A stretch of 48,148 nucleotides of DNA from Pseudomonas sp. M47T1 (lineage in GTDB: Bacteria; Pseudomonadota; Gammaproteobacteria; Pseudomonadales; Pseudomonadaceae). The notes under the pieces are model-generated. The model did no database searches. It was not told where the DNA came from and saw only the letters and a list, made by a program, of their open reading frames with translations. The stretch spans positions 1 to 48,148 of the forward strand of contig NZ_AJWX01000039.1 in NCBI RefSeq assembly GCF_000263855.1, in the 5' to 3' direction. This document shows positions 1 to 9,231 of the stretch, piece by piece; position 1 is the stretch's first letter, and the number at the start of each line of letters is the position of its first letter. Both the position numbers and the translations under genes were made by a program.

Positions 1-5
1 TTTGA

Positions 6-1589
6 ATGAGCCTGCGAACCTTGATCAGCCACTGCCTGGGTGAACGCGATGCGTTGGCCCTGGCCCGCGACCAGGCCGAACGCTGGCAGCCGTGGCTTCT
101 GCCCATCAGTGCAGACTCACCCGTAGGCGAAGATCCAGGCTATGACGATGACTTCCAGCGCATGCGCGAAGAGGTCAACAAACTGTCCGGGGCGGATGCC
201 GAGCGGGTGGTTCAACTGGCCGAGAAGCTGCTCACCCACACCTGCAAGGACCTGCGGGTGGGGACTTATTACCTGTGGGCGCGTTTGCAAAAGGACGGTG
301 AGGCCGGGTTGGCTGATGGGCTGACTTTGTTGGCCGCGTTGGTGGAGCGTTACGCCGCCGAAGTGCTGCCGGCGCGGCCCAACAGTCGCAAGATGGCCCT
401 GGAATGGCTTGCTAGCAGCAAGGTGCTGGACAGCCTGTCGTTGTACCCCGAGGTGGTGCGCAGCGAGGCCGAACGTACAGTAGCGGCGTTGGCCTGGCTG
501 GAGCGCGGGCTTGAGGCGTGGCCGCACGACCAACGTCCGGCATTAGGTGCGCTGTATGGTGCGTTGTCCGCCCGCTTGACCCAGTCCGGTGGGGTGGATG
601 CACTGGTGCCGCAACACAGTGCCAGTCATGAGTCGAACGTGCAGTCGGCGCCAACCGCCACGGCCATCAAGTCCGGGCGTGACCTGCTGGACAACGGCCG
701 GGCGCTGGCGGGCTATTTACGCGAGCAACCCCAGGGCTGGCTGGCGGCCCATCGCCTGATGAAAAGTTTGCGCTGGGACACGGTGCACCAGGCGCCACCT
801 GAAGAGGCCAGTGGCAATACGCGCCTGGCGTCGCCCCGTGGCGATTATCGGGCGCAACTCAAACGCCTGTACCTGCAACAGAGCTGGACGGAATTGCTCG
901 ATCAGGTCGAGCGGGTGTACGCCGAGGGGGTGAATCATTTCTGGCTGGATCTGCAGTGGTACCTGTACCAGGCGTTGAGCAAACAACCGGCGCCTCACGA
1001 CAGCTGGGCCGACATCGTCAAGCGTGATCTGGGGATGTTCCTCGAACGTTTGCCGGGCTTGGAACGGTTGCTCTGGAACGACGGTACGCCCTTCGCTGAT
1101 GAGACTACCCGTGACTGGATCACCCAACACGTCAGTGGCAACCGCGCCCAGCAATGGCTGCCCGCACCGAAGGCGGTACTGACCACGGGAGATGCTGAAA
1201 TCCTGTCGCTGGAGGGCGAAGCCCTGGTCCAGGCCGACAGCGACGGCGTGGAAGTAGCGCTCGCCTGGTTGGCGGCCCGGCCTGGAATACAAACCGGGCG
1301 TCAGCGCTGGCTGCTGCGCCTGCTGATGGCGCGGGTAGCTGAGCAATATGGCAAAAGCGATCTGGCCCTGCACCTACTGGGGGAGTTGGACGCTACCGCG
1401 CAGCACCACGCGCTGGCGGTGTGGGAGCCGGAACTGAATTTCGAGGTCAAGGCCCGCCTGCTCAAGCTGTTGCGCTTGAAGGCGCAGCGTAATGATGCGG
1501 ACAAACCCACCCTGGCCCGGCGCACCGAGGCGCTATTGGCAGGACTGGTAGCGATTGACCCGGTACGCGCTGCAGTGCTTTGCGGTTAA
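6..1589 (+). CDS. tssA: T6SS protein TssA (ImpA_N plus VasJ-type C-terminus)
   Basis: TssA proteins cap or prime the T6SS baseplate and the distal end of the growing sheath in the cytoplasm. The 527-residue product has an ImpA_N-like N-terminal region (about residues 30-130, including SPVGEDPGYDDDF, which resembles the usual G-D-P-x-Y-D motif). A helical C-terminal part follows that fits the VasJ-type extension of long TssA proteins. The ATG directly follows a TGA, which suggests that an upstream T6SS gene ends at the window edge. tssF follows after 24 bp on the same strand, so this is an internal operon gene. The assignment rests on the family motif and on the unambiguous tssF-tssG-tssJ-tssE genes downstream. 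Confidence 0.88.
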   Translation: MSLRTLISHCLGERDALALARDQAERWQPWLLPISADSPVGEDPGYDDDFQRMREEVNKLSGADAERVVQLAEKLLTHTCKDLRVGTYYLWARLQKDGEAGLADGLTLLAALVERYAAEVLPARPNSRKMALEWLASSKVLDSLSLYPEVVRSEAERTVAALAWLERGLEAWPHDQRPALGALYGALSARLTQSGGVDALVPQHSASHESNVQSAPTATAIKSGRDLLDNGRALAGYLREQPQGWLAAHRLMKSLRWDTVHQAPPEEASGNTRLASPRGDYRAQLKRLYLQQSWTELLDQVERVYAEGVNHFWLDLQWYLYQALSKQPAPHDSWADIVKRDLGMFLERLPGLERLLWNDGTPFADETTRDWITQHVSGNRAQQWLPAPKAVLTTGDAEILSLEGEALVQADSDGVEVALAWLAARPGIQTGRQRWLLRLLMARVAEQYGKSDLALHLLGELDATAQHHALAVWEPELNFEVKARLLKLLRLKAQRNDADKPTLARRTEALLAGLVAIDPVRAAVLCG

Positions 1590-1613
1590 CCCTTATTCAT
1601 CTGGAATCAATCT

Positions 1614-3383
1614 GTGAGCACGGACAATTTAACACTGCGCTACTTCGATGCCGAGATGCGTTACCTGCGCGAAGCCGGCAAGGAGTTTGCTGAAGCATTT
1701 CCGGATCGGGCGGCTCAGCTCAACCTGGACAAACCGGGAGCGCAAGACCCGTATGTGGAACGTCTGTTCGAGGGCTTTGCCTTCTTGATGGGGCGTTTGC
1801 GGGAGAAACTCGACGATGACTTGCCGGAGCTGACCGAAGGGCTGGTCAGTCTGCTGTGGCCGCATTATTTGCGCACGATTCCCTCGCTGTCGATCATTGA
1901 GCTGGTACCCGAGCTTGCGCAGATGAAGCGCAGCGAGGCCATCGCCACGGGCTTTGAGGTACTGTCCCAACCCGTCGGCCCGCAACGCACGCGCTGCCGT
2001 TACACCACCACCCAGGACCTGATGTTGCAACCGTTGGCCCTGGAGTCGGTACGACTGGCCTACGAGCCAGATGGCCGCTCACTGTTGCGCCTGCGTTTTG
2101 CCTGCGGAGCGTTGACGGACTGGAGCCAGATCGACCTGAGCCGCTTGCCGTTGTACCTGAATGCGGACGCGCCACTGGCCAGTGCCCTGCATCAGGCACT
2201 GACCCTGAATACCCAAGCACTGTACGTGCGCAGGGCGGGGCAGCAGGAGCGCCATGTATTAGATGGCTATTTTGCGCCTAAGGGGTTCGCCGATGAGGAC
2301 CGACTGTGGCCCAAGGGCGACAGCGCTTTCAGCGGCTATCAGTTGCTGCTGGAGTACTTCACCTTTCGCGAAAAGTTCATGTTCGTGACCCTTTGTGGCC
2401 TGGAACAACTGAACCTCACCGCAGGCACACCCTGGTTCGAGTTAGAGGTGGTGCTGCGCGAGGCATGGCCCCACGAATTTAGTGTGAGCAGCGAACACAT
2501 TCGCCTGCACACCGTTCCGGTGATCAACCTGTTCGCGCTGGAAGCCGACCCTCTGACCCTCGCGCCGTTGCAAACTGACTACCTGCTGCGGCCTATGCGC
2601 TTGCAGGACGGTCACACCGAAATTTATTCGGTTGACCAGGTTACCTCGTCAAAAACCGCCGTGCGTCAGGACTATGTGCCGTTCACCAGCTTTCGCCACA
2701 AGGGCGGCATGCTGCGCGATGAGGCCCCTGAGCGTTATTTCCATACCCGTTTGAAGCGTTCTGCCAAGGGTTTGCATGACACCTGGCTGATCCTGGGCGG
2801 TGACGGTTTCGACAAGGATCGGTTGCAAGGCAGCGAAAGCCTGTCATTGCGCTTGACCGGCACCAATGGGCTGTTACCGCGCAAGGCATTGCAAAGCACC
2901 TTGCTCGACACCCTGGTGCAATCCACCCAGACCCGTCTGCGGGTACGCAACCTGTGTGCACCCAGCTTGCCCTGCTACCCACCCAACCGTGATCGTTTTC
3001 ATTGGCGGGTGCTCAGTCATCTGGGTTCGAACTTTTTGCCGATGCTCGACAGCGCCGAGGTGCTGCGCGGCACCCTGGCGTTGTACGACTGGACTGGCAG
3101 CGAGCTGAATCGCCGTCGCCTGGAGGCGATTGTTGAGGTTCGCCATCATCTGGTTCAGCGTTTCGAAAAAGGCTTTCTGCTACGCGGGGTGGATATCGAA
3201 GTCACTCTGGATACCAATGGCTTTTCAGGAGAGGGCGACATCAGCCTGTTCGGCGAGATGCTCCATCGCTTCTTTGGCCTGTATGCCGACATTCATTTAT
3301 TCAACCAGCTCACGCTGATCTTGCAACCTACTGGAAAGTGTCTGCGATGGAACGAGAACCACAGTCAGCGTATTCCCGGCTGA
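1614..3383 (+). CDS. tssF: T6SS baseplate protein TssF
   Basis: TssF (VasA/ImpG) forms the T6SS baseplate wedge with TssG, TssE and TssK in the cytoplasm. The 589-residue length is normal for the family. The N-terminus (LRYFDAEMRYLREAGKEFA, then PDRAAQLNLD and DPYVERLFEGFAFL) is the classic TssF signature. The C-terminal region includes the typical FFGLYADIHLFNQL stretch. The start is a GTG at 1614; there is no good ATG nearby and the family N-terminus begins here. It overlaps the start of tssG, indicating translational coupling. Confidence 0.96.
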   Translation: MSTDNLTLRYFDAEMRYLREAGKEFAEAFPDRAAQLNLDKPGAQDPYVERLFEGFAFLMGRLREKLDDDLPELTEGLVSLLWPHYLRTIPSLSIIELVPELAQMKRSEAIATGFEVLSQPVGPQRTRCRYTTTQDLMLQPLALESVRLAYEPDGRSLLRLRFACGALTDWSQIDLSRLPLYLNADAPLASALHQALTLNTQALYVRRAGQQERHVLDGYFAPKGFADEDRLWPKGDSAFSGYQLLLEYFTFREKFMFVTLCGLEQLNLTAGTPWFELEVVLREAWPHEFSVSSEHIRLHTVPVINLFALEADPLTLAPLQTDYLLRPMRLQDGHTEIYSVDQVTSSKTAVRQDYVPFTSFRHKGGMLRDEAPERYFHTRLKRSAKGLHDTWLILGGDGFDKDRLQGSESLSLRLTGTNGLLPRKALQSTLLDTLVQSTQTRLRVRNLCAPSLPCYPPNRDRFHWRVLSHLGSNFLPMLDSAEVLRGTLALYDWTGSELNRRRLEAIVEVRHHLVQRFEKGFLLRGVDIEVTLDTNGFSGEGDISLFGEMLHRFFGLYADIHLFNQLTLILQPTGKCLRWNENHSQRIPG

Positions 3384-4444
3384 AAGCCGAAGGTTTACTG
3401 CAAGCGCTGGACGGACGGGTCGCTGAGGCCAACCTCTACCGTTTCTGTCAGTTGCTGGAGCAGGCGTTGCCCAATCACCCGCCCTTGGGTAGCACCGCGC
3501 ACCCGGCGGATGACCCTGTCCGCTTTCGGCCGGACCCTGGTATGGGTTTTCCTGCGGCAGAACTGAAGGCCATCGAAACTGACGAGGACCATCCCGAACG
3601 TCCGGCGACGGTACGCACCCGTCTGCTGGGCCTGTACGGCGTCGACTCACCGATGCCGACAACCTTCCTGGACGACATCGCCCAGCGTCGCGAAGGTCAT
3701 GAGGCGCTGGAGGCGTTCCTGGATATTTTTAACCACCGGATATTTACCCAGTTCTATCGCATATGGCGCAAGTACTCCTACCCTGCGGCGTTCGAGGCGG
3801 GCGGTACCGATGCCACTTCACAATGCCTGCTGGGTTTGATCGGTCTGGGGATTCCCGGCACCGCCAAGCAGATCGCCACGCCGATATCACGCTTCCTGGC
3901 GCTGCTCAGCGTGATGCGCCTGCCCACTCGCAACGCCGAAGGCATCAGCGCGCTGGTCAAGCTCTTGGCCCCCAACACCCAAACCCGAGTGACGCCGCAC
4001 TGGCCACGGAAAGTGCCTCTATCGCAGCCGGCCAGCTTGTCCACCACTCACCCAGTGAGCTTGTCCCAAGGCACGCCGTTGGGCAGCGCCGGCTTTGATG
4101 CCAACAGTCAGCTGCACCTGGCGCTGTTCACCGAGGACCTGATTGAGGCGCGTGGCTGGTTGCCTGGCAGCCAACTGCACAATGATTTGCTGGTGTTGTT
4201 GCGGGTGTACCTGGGCTGGCGTTGCACCGCGAAATTGCAACTGTCGCTGCCGATACACAGCCTGCCCAAACCGATGCTGGGCGGCGCGCCCGTGCTGCTG
4301 GGCATGACCGGCGTCCTGGGCCTGGGCAGCGAGGCCTGGCAGATCGGCGAACGCGACACCATCACCATCAACCTGGGCCGATACCAAGGTCTGCACAGCA
4401 ACCCCCAGTACAGAGAGGCACAGCATGTCGCGTACCGTTTTTAA
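3347..4444 (+). CDS. tssG: T6SS baseplate protein TssG
   Basis: TssG (VasB/ImpH) partners TssF in the baseplate wedge. I chose the ATG at 3347 because GGAAAG lies 8 nt upstream; a GTG at 3338 in the same frame would add three residues but has no suitably spaced ribosome site. The reading frame overlaps the end of tssF by 37 bp and the start of tssJ by 20 bp, both typical of coupled T6SS operons. Family features are the N-terminal helix (NLYRFCQLLEQA), VRFRPDPGMGFPAAEL, and the YGVDSPMPTTFLDDIAQR segment. The product is 365 residues, a normal length. Confidence 0.95.
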   Translation: MEREPQSAYSRLKAEGLLQALDGRVAEANLYRFCQLLEQALPNHPPLGSTAHPADDPVRFRPDPGMGFPAAELKAIETDEDHPERPATVRTRLLGLYGVDSPMPTTFLDDIAQRREGHEALEAFLDIFNHRIFTQFYRIWRKYSYPAAFEAGGTDATSQCLLGLIGLGIPGTAKQIATPISRFLALLSVMRLPTRNAEGISALVKLLAPNTQTRVTPHWPRKVPLSQPASLSTTHPVSLSQGTPLGSAGFDANSQLHLALFTEDLIEARGWLPGSQLHNDLLVLLRVYLGWRCTAKLQLSLPIHSLPKPMLGGAPVLLGMTGVLGLGSEAWQIGERDTITINLGRYQGLHSNPQYREAQHVAYRF

Positions 4445-4961
4445 TCTATTGAAGGTGGCGCTGCTCGGTGCGTTGTTGAGTGGGTGCGGGCTGACCCAGA
4501 CCGTGACCGACGGCACCGCGTCCATGACCAAGGCCATCTTCTACAAACAGGTAAAAGTCCTGCACCTGGACTTTACCGGCCGGGCAGCGATGAACACCGA
4601 CGTGGCGGACATGAGTGGCTTGTCCGTGCCTACCGTGGTGCGGGTGTATCAGTTGCGCGATAGCAAGGCCGTGGACAAAGCCACCTATGACAGCATGCTG
4701 AGCGATGCTGATAACTTGCTGCGCGCCGATCTGCTGAATCAGCAAGCGATGGTGGTGAAACCCGGAGAGGGCGCACAACTGAACGTGCCCCTCAATAAAG
4801 ACGCTCGGTTCGTCACCGTGGTGGCGTTGTTCCGTACGCCCGACACGCAGAAAAACACCTGGCGCCTGACGCTGACCCGCGATGACCTGGACCCGGATCG
4901 GGCGCGGGTGATCGAGTTGGGCAACAACCGCCTGACGCTGCAACTCCTGGAAAAGGAGTAA
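4425..4961 (+). CDS. tssJ: T6SS outer-membrane lipoprotein TssJ
   Basis: TssJ is the outer-membrane lipoprotein of the T6SS membrane complex and binds the periplasmic part of TssM. The 178-residue product begins with a lipoprotein signal peptide ending in LLSGC, with the lipidated cysteine at residue 21. The mature region has the expected TssJ pattern (PTVVRVYQLRD, then a two-sheet fold ending RLTLQLL). An AGAGAGG ribosome site precedes the ATG, which lies inside the end of tssG. TssL and TssM, its partners, are not in the window and are presumably upstream. Confidence 0.93.
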   Translation: MSRTVFNLLKVALLGALLSGCGLTQTVTDGTASMTKAIFYKQVKVLHLDFTGRAAMNTDVADMSGLSVPTVVRVYQLRDSKAVDKATYDSMLSDADNLLRADLLNQQAMVVKPGEGAQLNVPLNKDARFVTVVALFRTPDTQKNTWRLTLTRDDLDPDRARVIELGNNRLTLQLLEKE

Positions 4962-4964
4962 GCC

Positions 4965-5405
4965 GTGAGCGAGCTGAATCCATCGCTCTACGAAATGCTT
5001 TTGCAGAATTTCGACGGTGAGTTGGACCTGTATCGCGTTCGCGAAGAGGACCAGCACACCCTGTCGGTGCTGGACAATCTGCAACGCATCCTCAACAGCC
5101 GGGCGGGATCGCTCAGCCACCTACCGGACTACGGCCTGCCAGACATGTGCCTGATCCTGCAAGGATTGCCCGCCTCAGCCCATGAATTGATGGGCACGCT
5201 GGTCAATACCTTGCTCATGTACGAGCCACGCCTGGAAGCAGTGAGCATCGAACTGCTGCCGCAGACCCTGCCAGGTCATCTGGAGTACGCCCTGGACGCG
5301 CAACTGAAAGGGGGCGAGCGGGTGACCTTCGGCACGACCCTGGCGCCCGAGGGCAAAGTGTTGGTGCGTCACTTGAAGCGGCAGCACTACCTGCCCAAGC
5401 CGTAA
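4965..5405 (+). CDS. tssE: T6SS baseplate protein TssE (gp25-like)
   Basis: TssE is the gp25-like baseplate protein that starts sheath assembly. The 146-residue product contains the family signature: NLQRILNSRAGS, then LPDYGLPDM, then the C-terminal YEPRLEAVSIELLP. The start is a GTG at 4965, three bases after the tssJ stop, with AAGGAG well placed at 4953-4958. It is the fifth gene of the tightly packed tss operon. Confidence 0.94.
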   Translation: MSELNPSLYEMLLQNFDGELDLYRVREEDQHTLSVLDNLQRILNSRAGSLSHLPDYGLPDMCLILQGLPASAHELMGTLVNTLLMYEPRLEAVSIELLPQTLPGHLEYALDAQLKGGERVTFGTTLAPEGKVLVRHLKRQHYLPKP

Positions 5406-5427
5406 ACCTGTAAGGAAAGGAAGCTGG

Positions 5428-6576
5428 ATGACGGCGTTATTTGAAATGCGTATCCGGGTCGGTGGTGACCCGCGCGACTTCGGCGAGTTTACCGCACTGC
5501 GTGACGAGCTGGCCAAGCTGAGCCATCCGGCGTGCCCGGACGTCGACTGGGCCAAGGTCGAGCAGTTGAGCCTGACGTTGTTCCACAACAATGGTGCGGA
5601 GCTGCAAACCGCCGCTGCTTTTGCGCTGGCCCGCAGCCAACGCCACGGTCTGGAGGGCATGGAGCAAGGGGTGATGTTGATTGAGGCGTTGTGCAGCCAA
5701 TGGCCCACCCTGTGGCCGCCGATGGCATCGGTGCGCCTGGACATCCTGGCCTGGCTGTTTGCCCAATGGCAGCCGTTGTTGCGCAGCCTGGAAATGACGA
5801 CGCAGACGCTGCCCGCCCTGGTGCATCTGGACAGTGAACTGGAGCGGCTGGCCACGCAGTTGAATCGTCAGGGACACGTGCCTCTTGTCACGTTACAGGC
5901 GTTTCGTCATCAGGTCTGCGGGTTAATGCAGCGTTTGGAACGTAACGGTGCGTCGGGTGAAAGACTGCCGATATCAACCAGGGGCCCGGAACCGGCTTTT
6001 GTGATGCCGGTAGTAATCCTGCCAACGCCCCCGATGCCTGAAGTGCCAGATGATGCCTCGAAACGCAAGCGCCATATAACACTATGGCTGTTTGTGCTGA
6101 TCGCCGTCATCGCTCTGGCGTGTGGGGCTTGGTGGTGGCATCAAGGGGGTGGTAGCCAACCGCCGCAGGTGACGCCCGAGCCGTTGCGTGTGGACAGCCT
6201 GTCGCTATTCGATGCAGGCAGCAGCGAACTTAAATCTGGCTCGGCCAAAGTGCTGATCAACGCTCTGGTCAACATCAAGGCTCAATCTGGCTGGCTGATT
6301 GTGATCGTCGGGCATACCGACACCACGGGTAACGCGGAGCAGAACCTTCAACTCTCATACGCGCGCGCCGCGGCAGTGCGCGACTGGATGCAACGTATGG
6401 GCGACATCCCCGACAACTGTTTTGCTATCCAGGGCGCGGCAGGCAGTCAACCGATTACCAGCAATGACACCGCGTCCGGGCGAGCGATCAACCGTCGGGT
6501 GGATATTCACCTCGTTTTTAAGTCGTCGTCAGCTCAAGCCCAAAAGGGGCTTGGGCCGACTCATGCGTGCAGATAA
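5428..6576 (+). CDS. T6SS-associated ImpA_N / OmpA-like fusion protein
   Basis: A 382-residue inner-membrane protein with three parts. Residues 1-170 are an ImpA_N/VasL-like domain (DPRDFGEFTALRDEL, HPACPDVDW, QWPTLWPP). Residues 217-237 are one transmembrane helix after a basic SKRKR stretch. Residues 250-365 are an OmpA C-terminal domain. The peptidoglycan-binding residues appear intact: D298 in GHTDTTG and R313 in LSYARAAAV, plus a GRAINRRVDI tail. The orientation would put ImpA_N in the cytoplasm and OmpA at the cell wall, linking a TssA-like module to peptidoglycan. It is the last gene of the T6SS operon and resembles peptidoglycan-anchoring Tag proteins; the exact role is inferred. Confidence 0.85.
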   Translation: MTALFEMRIRVGGDPRDFGEFTALRDELAKLSHPACPDVDWAKVEQLSLTLFHNNGAELQTAAAFALARSQRHGLEGMEQGVMLIEALCSQWPTLWPPMASVRLDILAWLFAQWQPLLRSLEMTTQTLPALVHLDSELERLATQLNRQGHVPLVTLQAFRHQVCGLMQRLERNGASGERLPISTRGPEPAFVMPVVILPTPPMPEVPDDASKRKRHITLWLFVLIAVIALACGAWWWHQGGGSQPPQVTPEPLRVDSLSLFDAGSSELKSGSAKVLINALVNIKAQSGWLIVIVGHTDTTGNAEQNLQLSYARAAAVRDWMQRMGDIPDNCFAIQGAAGSQPITSNDTASGRAINRRVDIHLVFKSSSAQAQKGLGPTHACR

Positions 6577-6656
6577 AGTTAAGTGAAAAAACCTGACGAA
6601 GACAGTTGCTCCTACAGCGGGCCAGGTTGACCTGAACGTTTGCCTGAAACCGCGTT

Positions 6657-6726
6657 GCCTGCATCGCGACTAACGTCGGCTCCTAGACCGTGCGTGGTAG
6701 GAGCCGGCCTTGGCCGCGATGCAGGC
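6657..6726. repeat. REP-type double hairpin after the T6SS operon
   Basis: An outer 12-bp perfect inverted repeat (GCCTGCATCGCG at 6657-6668 with CGCGATGCAGGC at 6715-6726) encloses an inner 9-bp one (CGGCTCCTA at 6677-6685 with TAGGAGCCG at 6698-6706). The core resembles the pseudomonad REP sequence. It lies between the convergent T6SS operon and the receptor gene, so it may also end transcription from both sides. Confidence 0.75.
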
Positions 6727-6793
6727 GGCGCGATCTAAGCGGTAGACGCATTCGCGTAGCTGCCGCCAGGCTGCGTCTGGCGCATGCAGTGGG

Positions 6794-8938
6794 TCAGAAG
6801 TTAACGCTGGCGCTCAGCCTGGCGCTGCGCGGCTCGCCGACGTTCACCTGCAACTGCCCCGAGCCGGTGCTGGAAGGGTAGTATTCTTTGTTGAACAGGT
6901 TATCCACGTTCAACTGCAGGTGCGTCTTGTAGCCGGCCACCGGCACGTCCCAGCGCAGGAAGGCGTCGGCCACGGTGTAGCTGGGCAGGTAGTAGCTGTT
7001 GCCGTTGTCGCCGGCCCGCTCGCCTACGTAGTGCGCGCCCGCGCCGGCGTGCCAGTCGCCGTACTGCGATGGTACCCGCAGGTGGTGCGTGAGGTACAGG
7101 CTGGCGGTGTGCGCCGGCGCCTGGCTCAGGCGGTTGCCCTGGTCGGTGGGGTCGTCGAGGATCTCGGTATGGTCGTAGGCGTAGGTGCCGACCATGTCCC
7201 AGCGCTCGGCGATGCGCCCGGTCACGTCCAGTTCCACGCCGCGCGAACCGACCTTGCCGGCCGCCTCGCTGACGCTCTCGCCATCCACGGTGGAGGTGGT
7301 GACCACGTTCTTCTTGACGATGTCGTACACCGCCAGGTTCAGGTTCAGGCCCGGCGCGATGTCGTACTTGGCGCCCACCTCATAGCTGCGGCCTTCTTCG
7401 GGGTCGAAGGTCTTGCCGCTGTCGTCCACCGTGGTGTTGGGCACGAACGAACGGCTGTAGTTGCCGTACAGCGATAGCGCGTCGCTGGCCTTGTACACCA
7501 GGCCCAGCATCGGTACCGCCGCGTCACCATTGCTGTCCAGGCTGACCGCGCGCGCGCTGCCCATGCCCTGGGCGATGTATTGGTCGTAGTGCTGGTAGCG
7601 CCCGCCGAACACCAGAATCCAGCGGTCATTGAGGTGCCAGTTGTCTTTGACGTACAGCGAGGTGGAGTTCAGTTGGTTGGTGAGGTCGCTGGTGGACTTG
7701 TTGACCACGCTGGGCTCGGCCAGGCTACCGTAGCTGGGCGAGTAGATGTCGAAGCCCGACTGCGCGGTATTGCGGTAGGTCTTGCCACGGTAACGGTCTT
7801 CCGCCTCCTGGTCCACGCCCACCAGCACATCGTGCTCCTGGCCGAACAGCTGCTGGGTGCCGATGAAGTCCCAGCTGGCGTAGCGGGTTTCATAGTCGTA
7901 GTGGCCGCCGTTGGCCTGGCGCGTCACCACGCCACTGGCCGACAGCGCCGTAGGGTTGGCAATCGCCAAGCTGTAGCGGTCTTCGTTCCAGCCGTAGGTG
8001 ACGCGGGTTTTCCAGTCGTCGCTGAGTTGGTACTCGAAGCGCGCGGTCACGCTTTGGGCAATGCCCACGGTTTTCGCCCACTTTTCATCCAGGCGCTTCT
8101 TGTACGACACGTCTGCCGGGTGGCCATTGACGAACATGGTGCCGCGGTCGAACGGGCTGGTGTAGTCGTTGTACTCGTACGCCAGGTTAAGGCTGGCGCG
8201 GTCGCCGGTCCAGCTCAGCGACGGCGCCACCAGGGTGTGCTGTTCCACGCCGTAATTGCGCCAGTAATCCTCGCTCTTGCGCTCGGCCACCAGGCGGTAG
8301 GCAAGGCCGGTGTCGCCAATCGGCCCGGTGGTGTCCAGGCCCAGGTCACCACCCCCTTCACTGTAGGCCGAGCCGCTGAGGGTGGTGCTTTGCACATACT
8401 GTGGCTGCTTGCTGACCACATTGATCAGCCCGCCCGGGTCCATGGCACCGTACAGCAGCGAGGCGGGGCCCTTAAGCACTTCCACGTGGTCGGTGGTGGC
8501 GTCGAAGTTGGTCGACAGAATCGACTTCACCCCATCGCGCAGTATCGAGCCATCATCGTTGGTGCCAAAACCGCGCTTCACCACCGAGTCCTTGGTGTTG
8601 CCCAGGGTGTTGCCCTGGCTGGCGCCACTGATGAACCTGGTGACGTCGTCCAGCGACTTCACGCTGTAGTCGGCGAGGGTCTGGTGCGGGACCACGTTTA
8701 CCGTCTGCGCCTCTTCCTTGAGCGGCACGTCGCTCTTGCTGGCCGTGGACGCGCTGGCTGCGGTATAGCTGTCGTCGCCACTGCTTGCCTGGGCGCCAAT
8801 CTGCGTGGCGGGCAGGGTGGTTTCCCCGGCGGCATGGGCGGTGCCGGCGCACAGCAGGGCGCTGGCCAGCGCCGAGGCTAGAAACGGTGCGCGGCGGGGG
8901 AGGCTGGAGGTCGGGGTGATCAAGGTGGGCACTCGCAT
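6794..8938 (-). CDS. TonB-dependent siderophore receptor
   Basis: An outer-membrane beta-barrel receptor of the TonB-dependent siderophore receptor family, 714 residues. It has a signal peptide ending in GTAHA (about residue 36). The plug domain carries VKRGFGTNDDGSILRDGV and VEVLKGPASLLYGAMDPGG, the usual siderophore-receptor plug motifs. The 22-strand barrel ends in a terminal Phe (SARLSASVNF). No N-terminal signalling domain is evident, so surface signalling through an ECF sigma factor is unlikely. The ligand cannot be told from sequence; FhuA/FhuE/FoxA-like hydroxamate uptake is a reasonable guess. A Fur-box-like sequence directly precedes the start codon, consistent with iron repression. 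It stands alone, with no ABC transporter or biosynthesis genes nearby. Confidence 0.92.
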   Translation of the reverse strand: MRVPTLITPTSSLPRRAPFLASALASALLCAGTAHAAGETTLPATQIGAQASSGDDSYTAASASTASKSDVPLKEEAQTVNVVPHQTLADYSVKSLDDVTRFISGASQGNTLGNTKDSVVKRGFGTNDDGSILRDGVKSILSTNFDATTDHVEVLKGPASLLYGAMDPGGLINVVSKQPQYVQSTTLSGSAYSEGGGDLGLDTTGPIGDTGLAYRLVAERKSEDYWRNYGVEQHTLVAPSLSWTGDRASLNLAYEYNDYTSPFDRGTMFVNGHPADVSYKKRLDEKWAKTVGIAQSVTARFEYQLSDDWKTRVTYGWNEDRYSLAIANPTALSASGVVTRQANGGHYDYETRYASWDFIGTQQLFGQEHDVLVGVDQEAEDRYRGKTYRNTAQSGFDIYSPSYGSLAEPSVVNKSTSDLTNQLNSTSLYVKDNWHLNDRWILVFGGRYQHYDQYIAQGMGSARAVSLDSNGDAAVPMLGLVYKASDALSLYGNYSRSFVPNTTVDDSGKTFDPEEGRSYEVGAKYDIAPGLNLNLAVYDIVKKNVVTTSTVDGESVSEAAGKVGSRGVELDVTGRIAERWDMVGTYAYDHTEILDDPTDQGNRLSQAPAHTASLYLTHHLRVPSQYGDWHAGAGAHYVGERAGDNGNSYYLPSYTVADAFLRWDVPVAGYKTHLQLNVDNLFNKEYYPSSTGSGQLQVNVGEPRSARLSASVNF

Positions 8939-8942
8939 ACAT

Positions 8943-8961
8943 GAATGATAATGATTCTAAG
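8943..8961 (-). promoter_or_regulatory. Putative Fur box at the siderophore receptor start
   Basis: The + strand GAATGATAATGATTCTAAG contains overlapping GATAAT-type hexamers matching much of the Fur consensus. It ends only 4 bp from the ATG (8936-8938 on the minus strand). A Fur site this close would block the ribosome site or an extremely short leader. No Shine-Dalgarno is visible between the box and the ATG. Confidence 0.65.
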
Positions 8962-9231
8962 TAGCGAATGCGCGGGTGGTGCGGTGTGTTTGTATGGAGT
9001 TGTCTGTAAGTTTTGATACAGAAGGGCGGGCGCGTTGCGCCGGGAAATCCTGCACCCTGCGCGTAGCCTGCTACCGGAAATTGGCGACAAGACCGCGGTA
9101 TCCAAAGTGTTGAGCGGTGATCGTGCCATCAGCCACAAATGGCGTACGCACTGGCGCAGCGTTTCGCCATGGAGCCCGGCGCGTTCCTGCCCAGGGCGCC
9201 GTCTGCGTGAAAGAGGCAAGCCACCCCCGTC

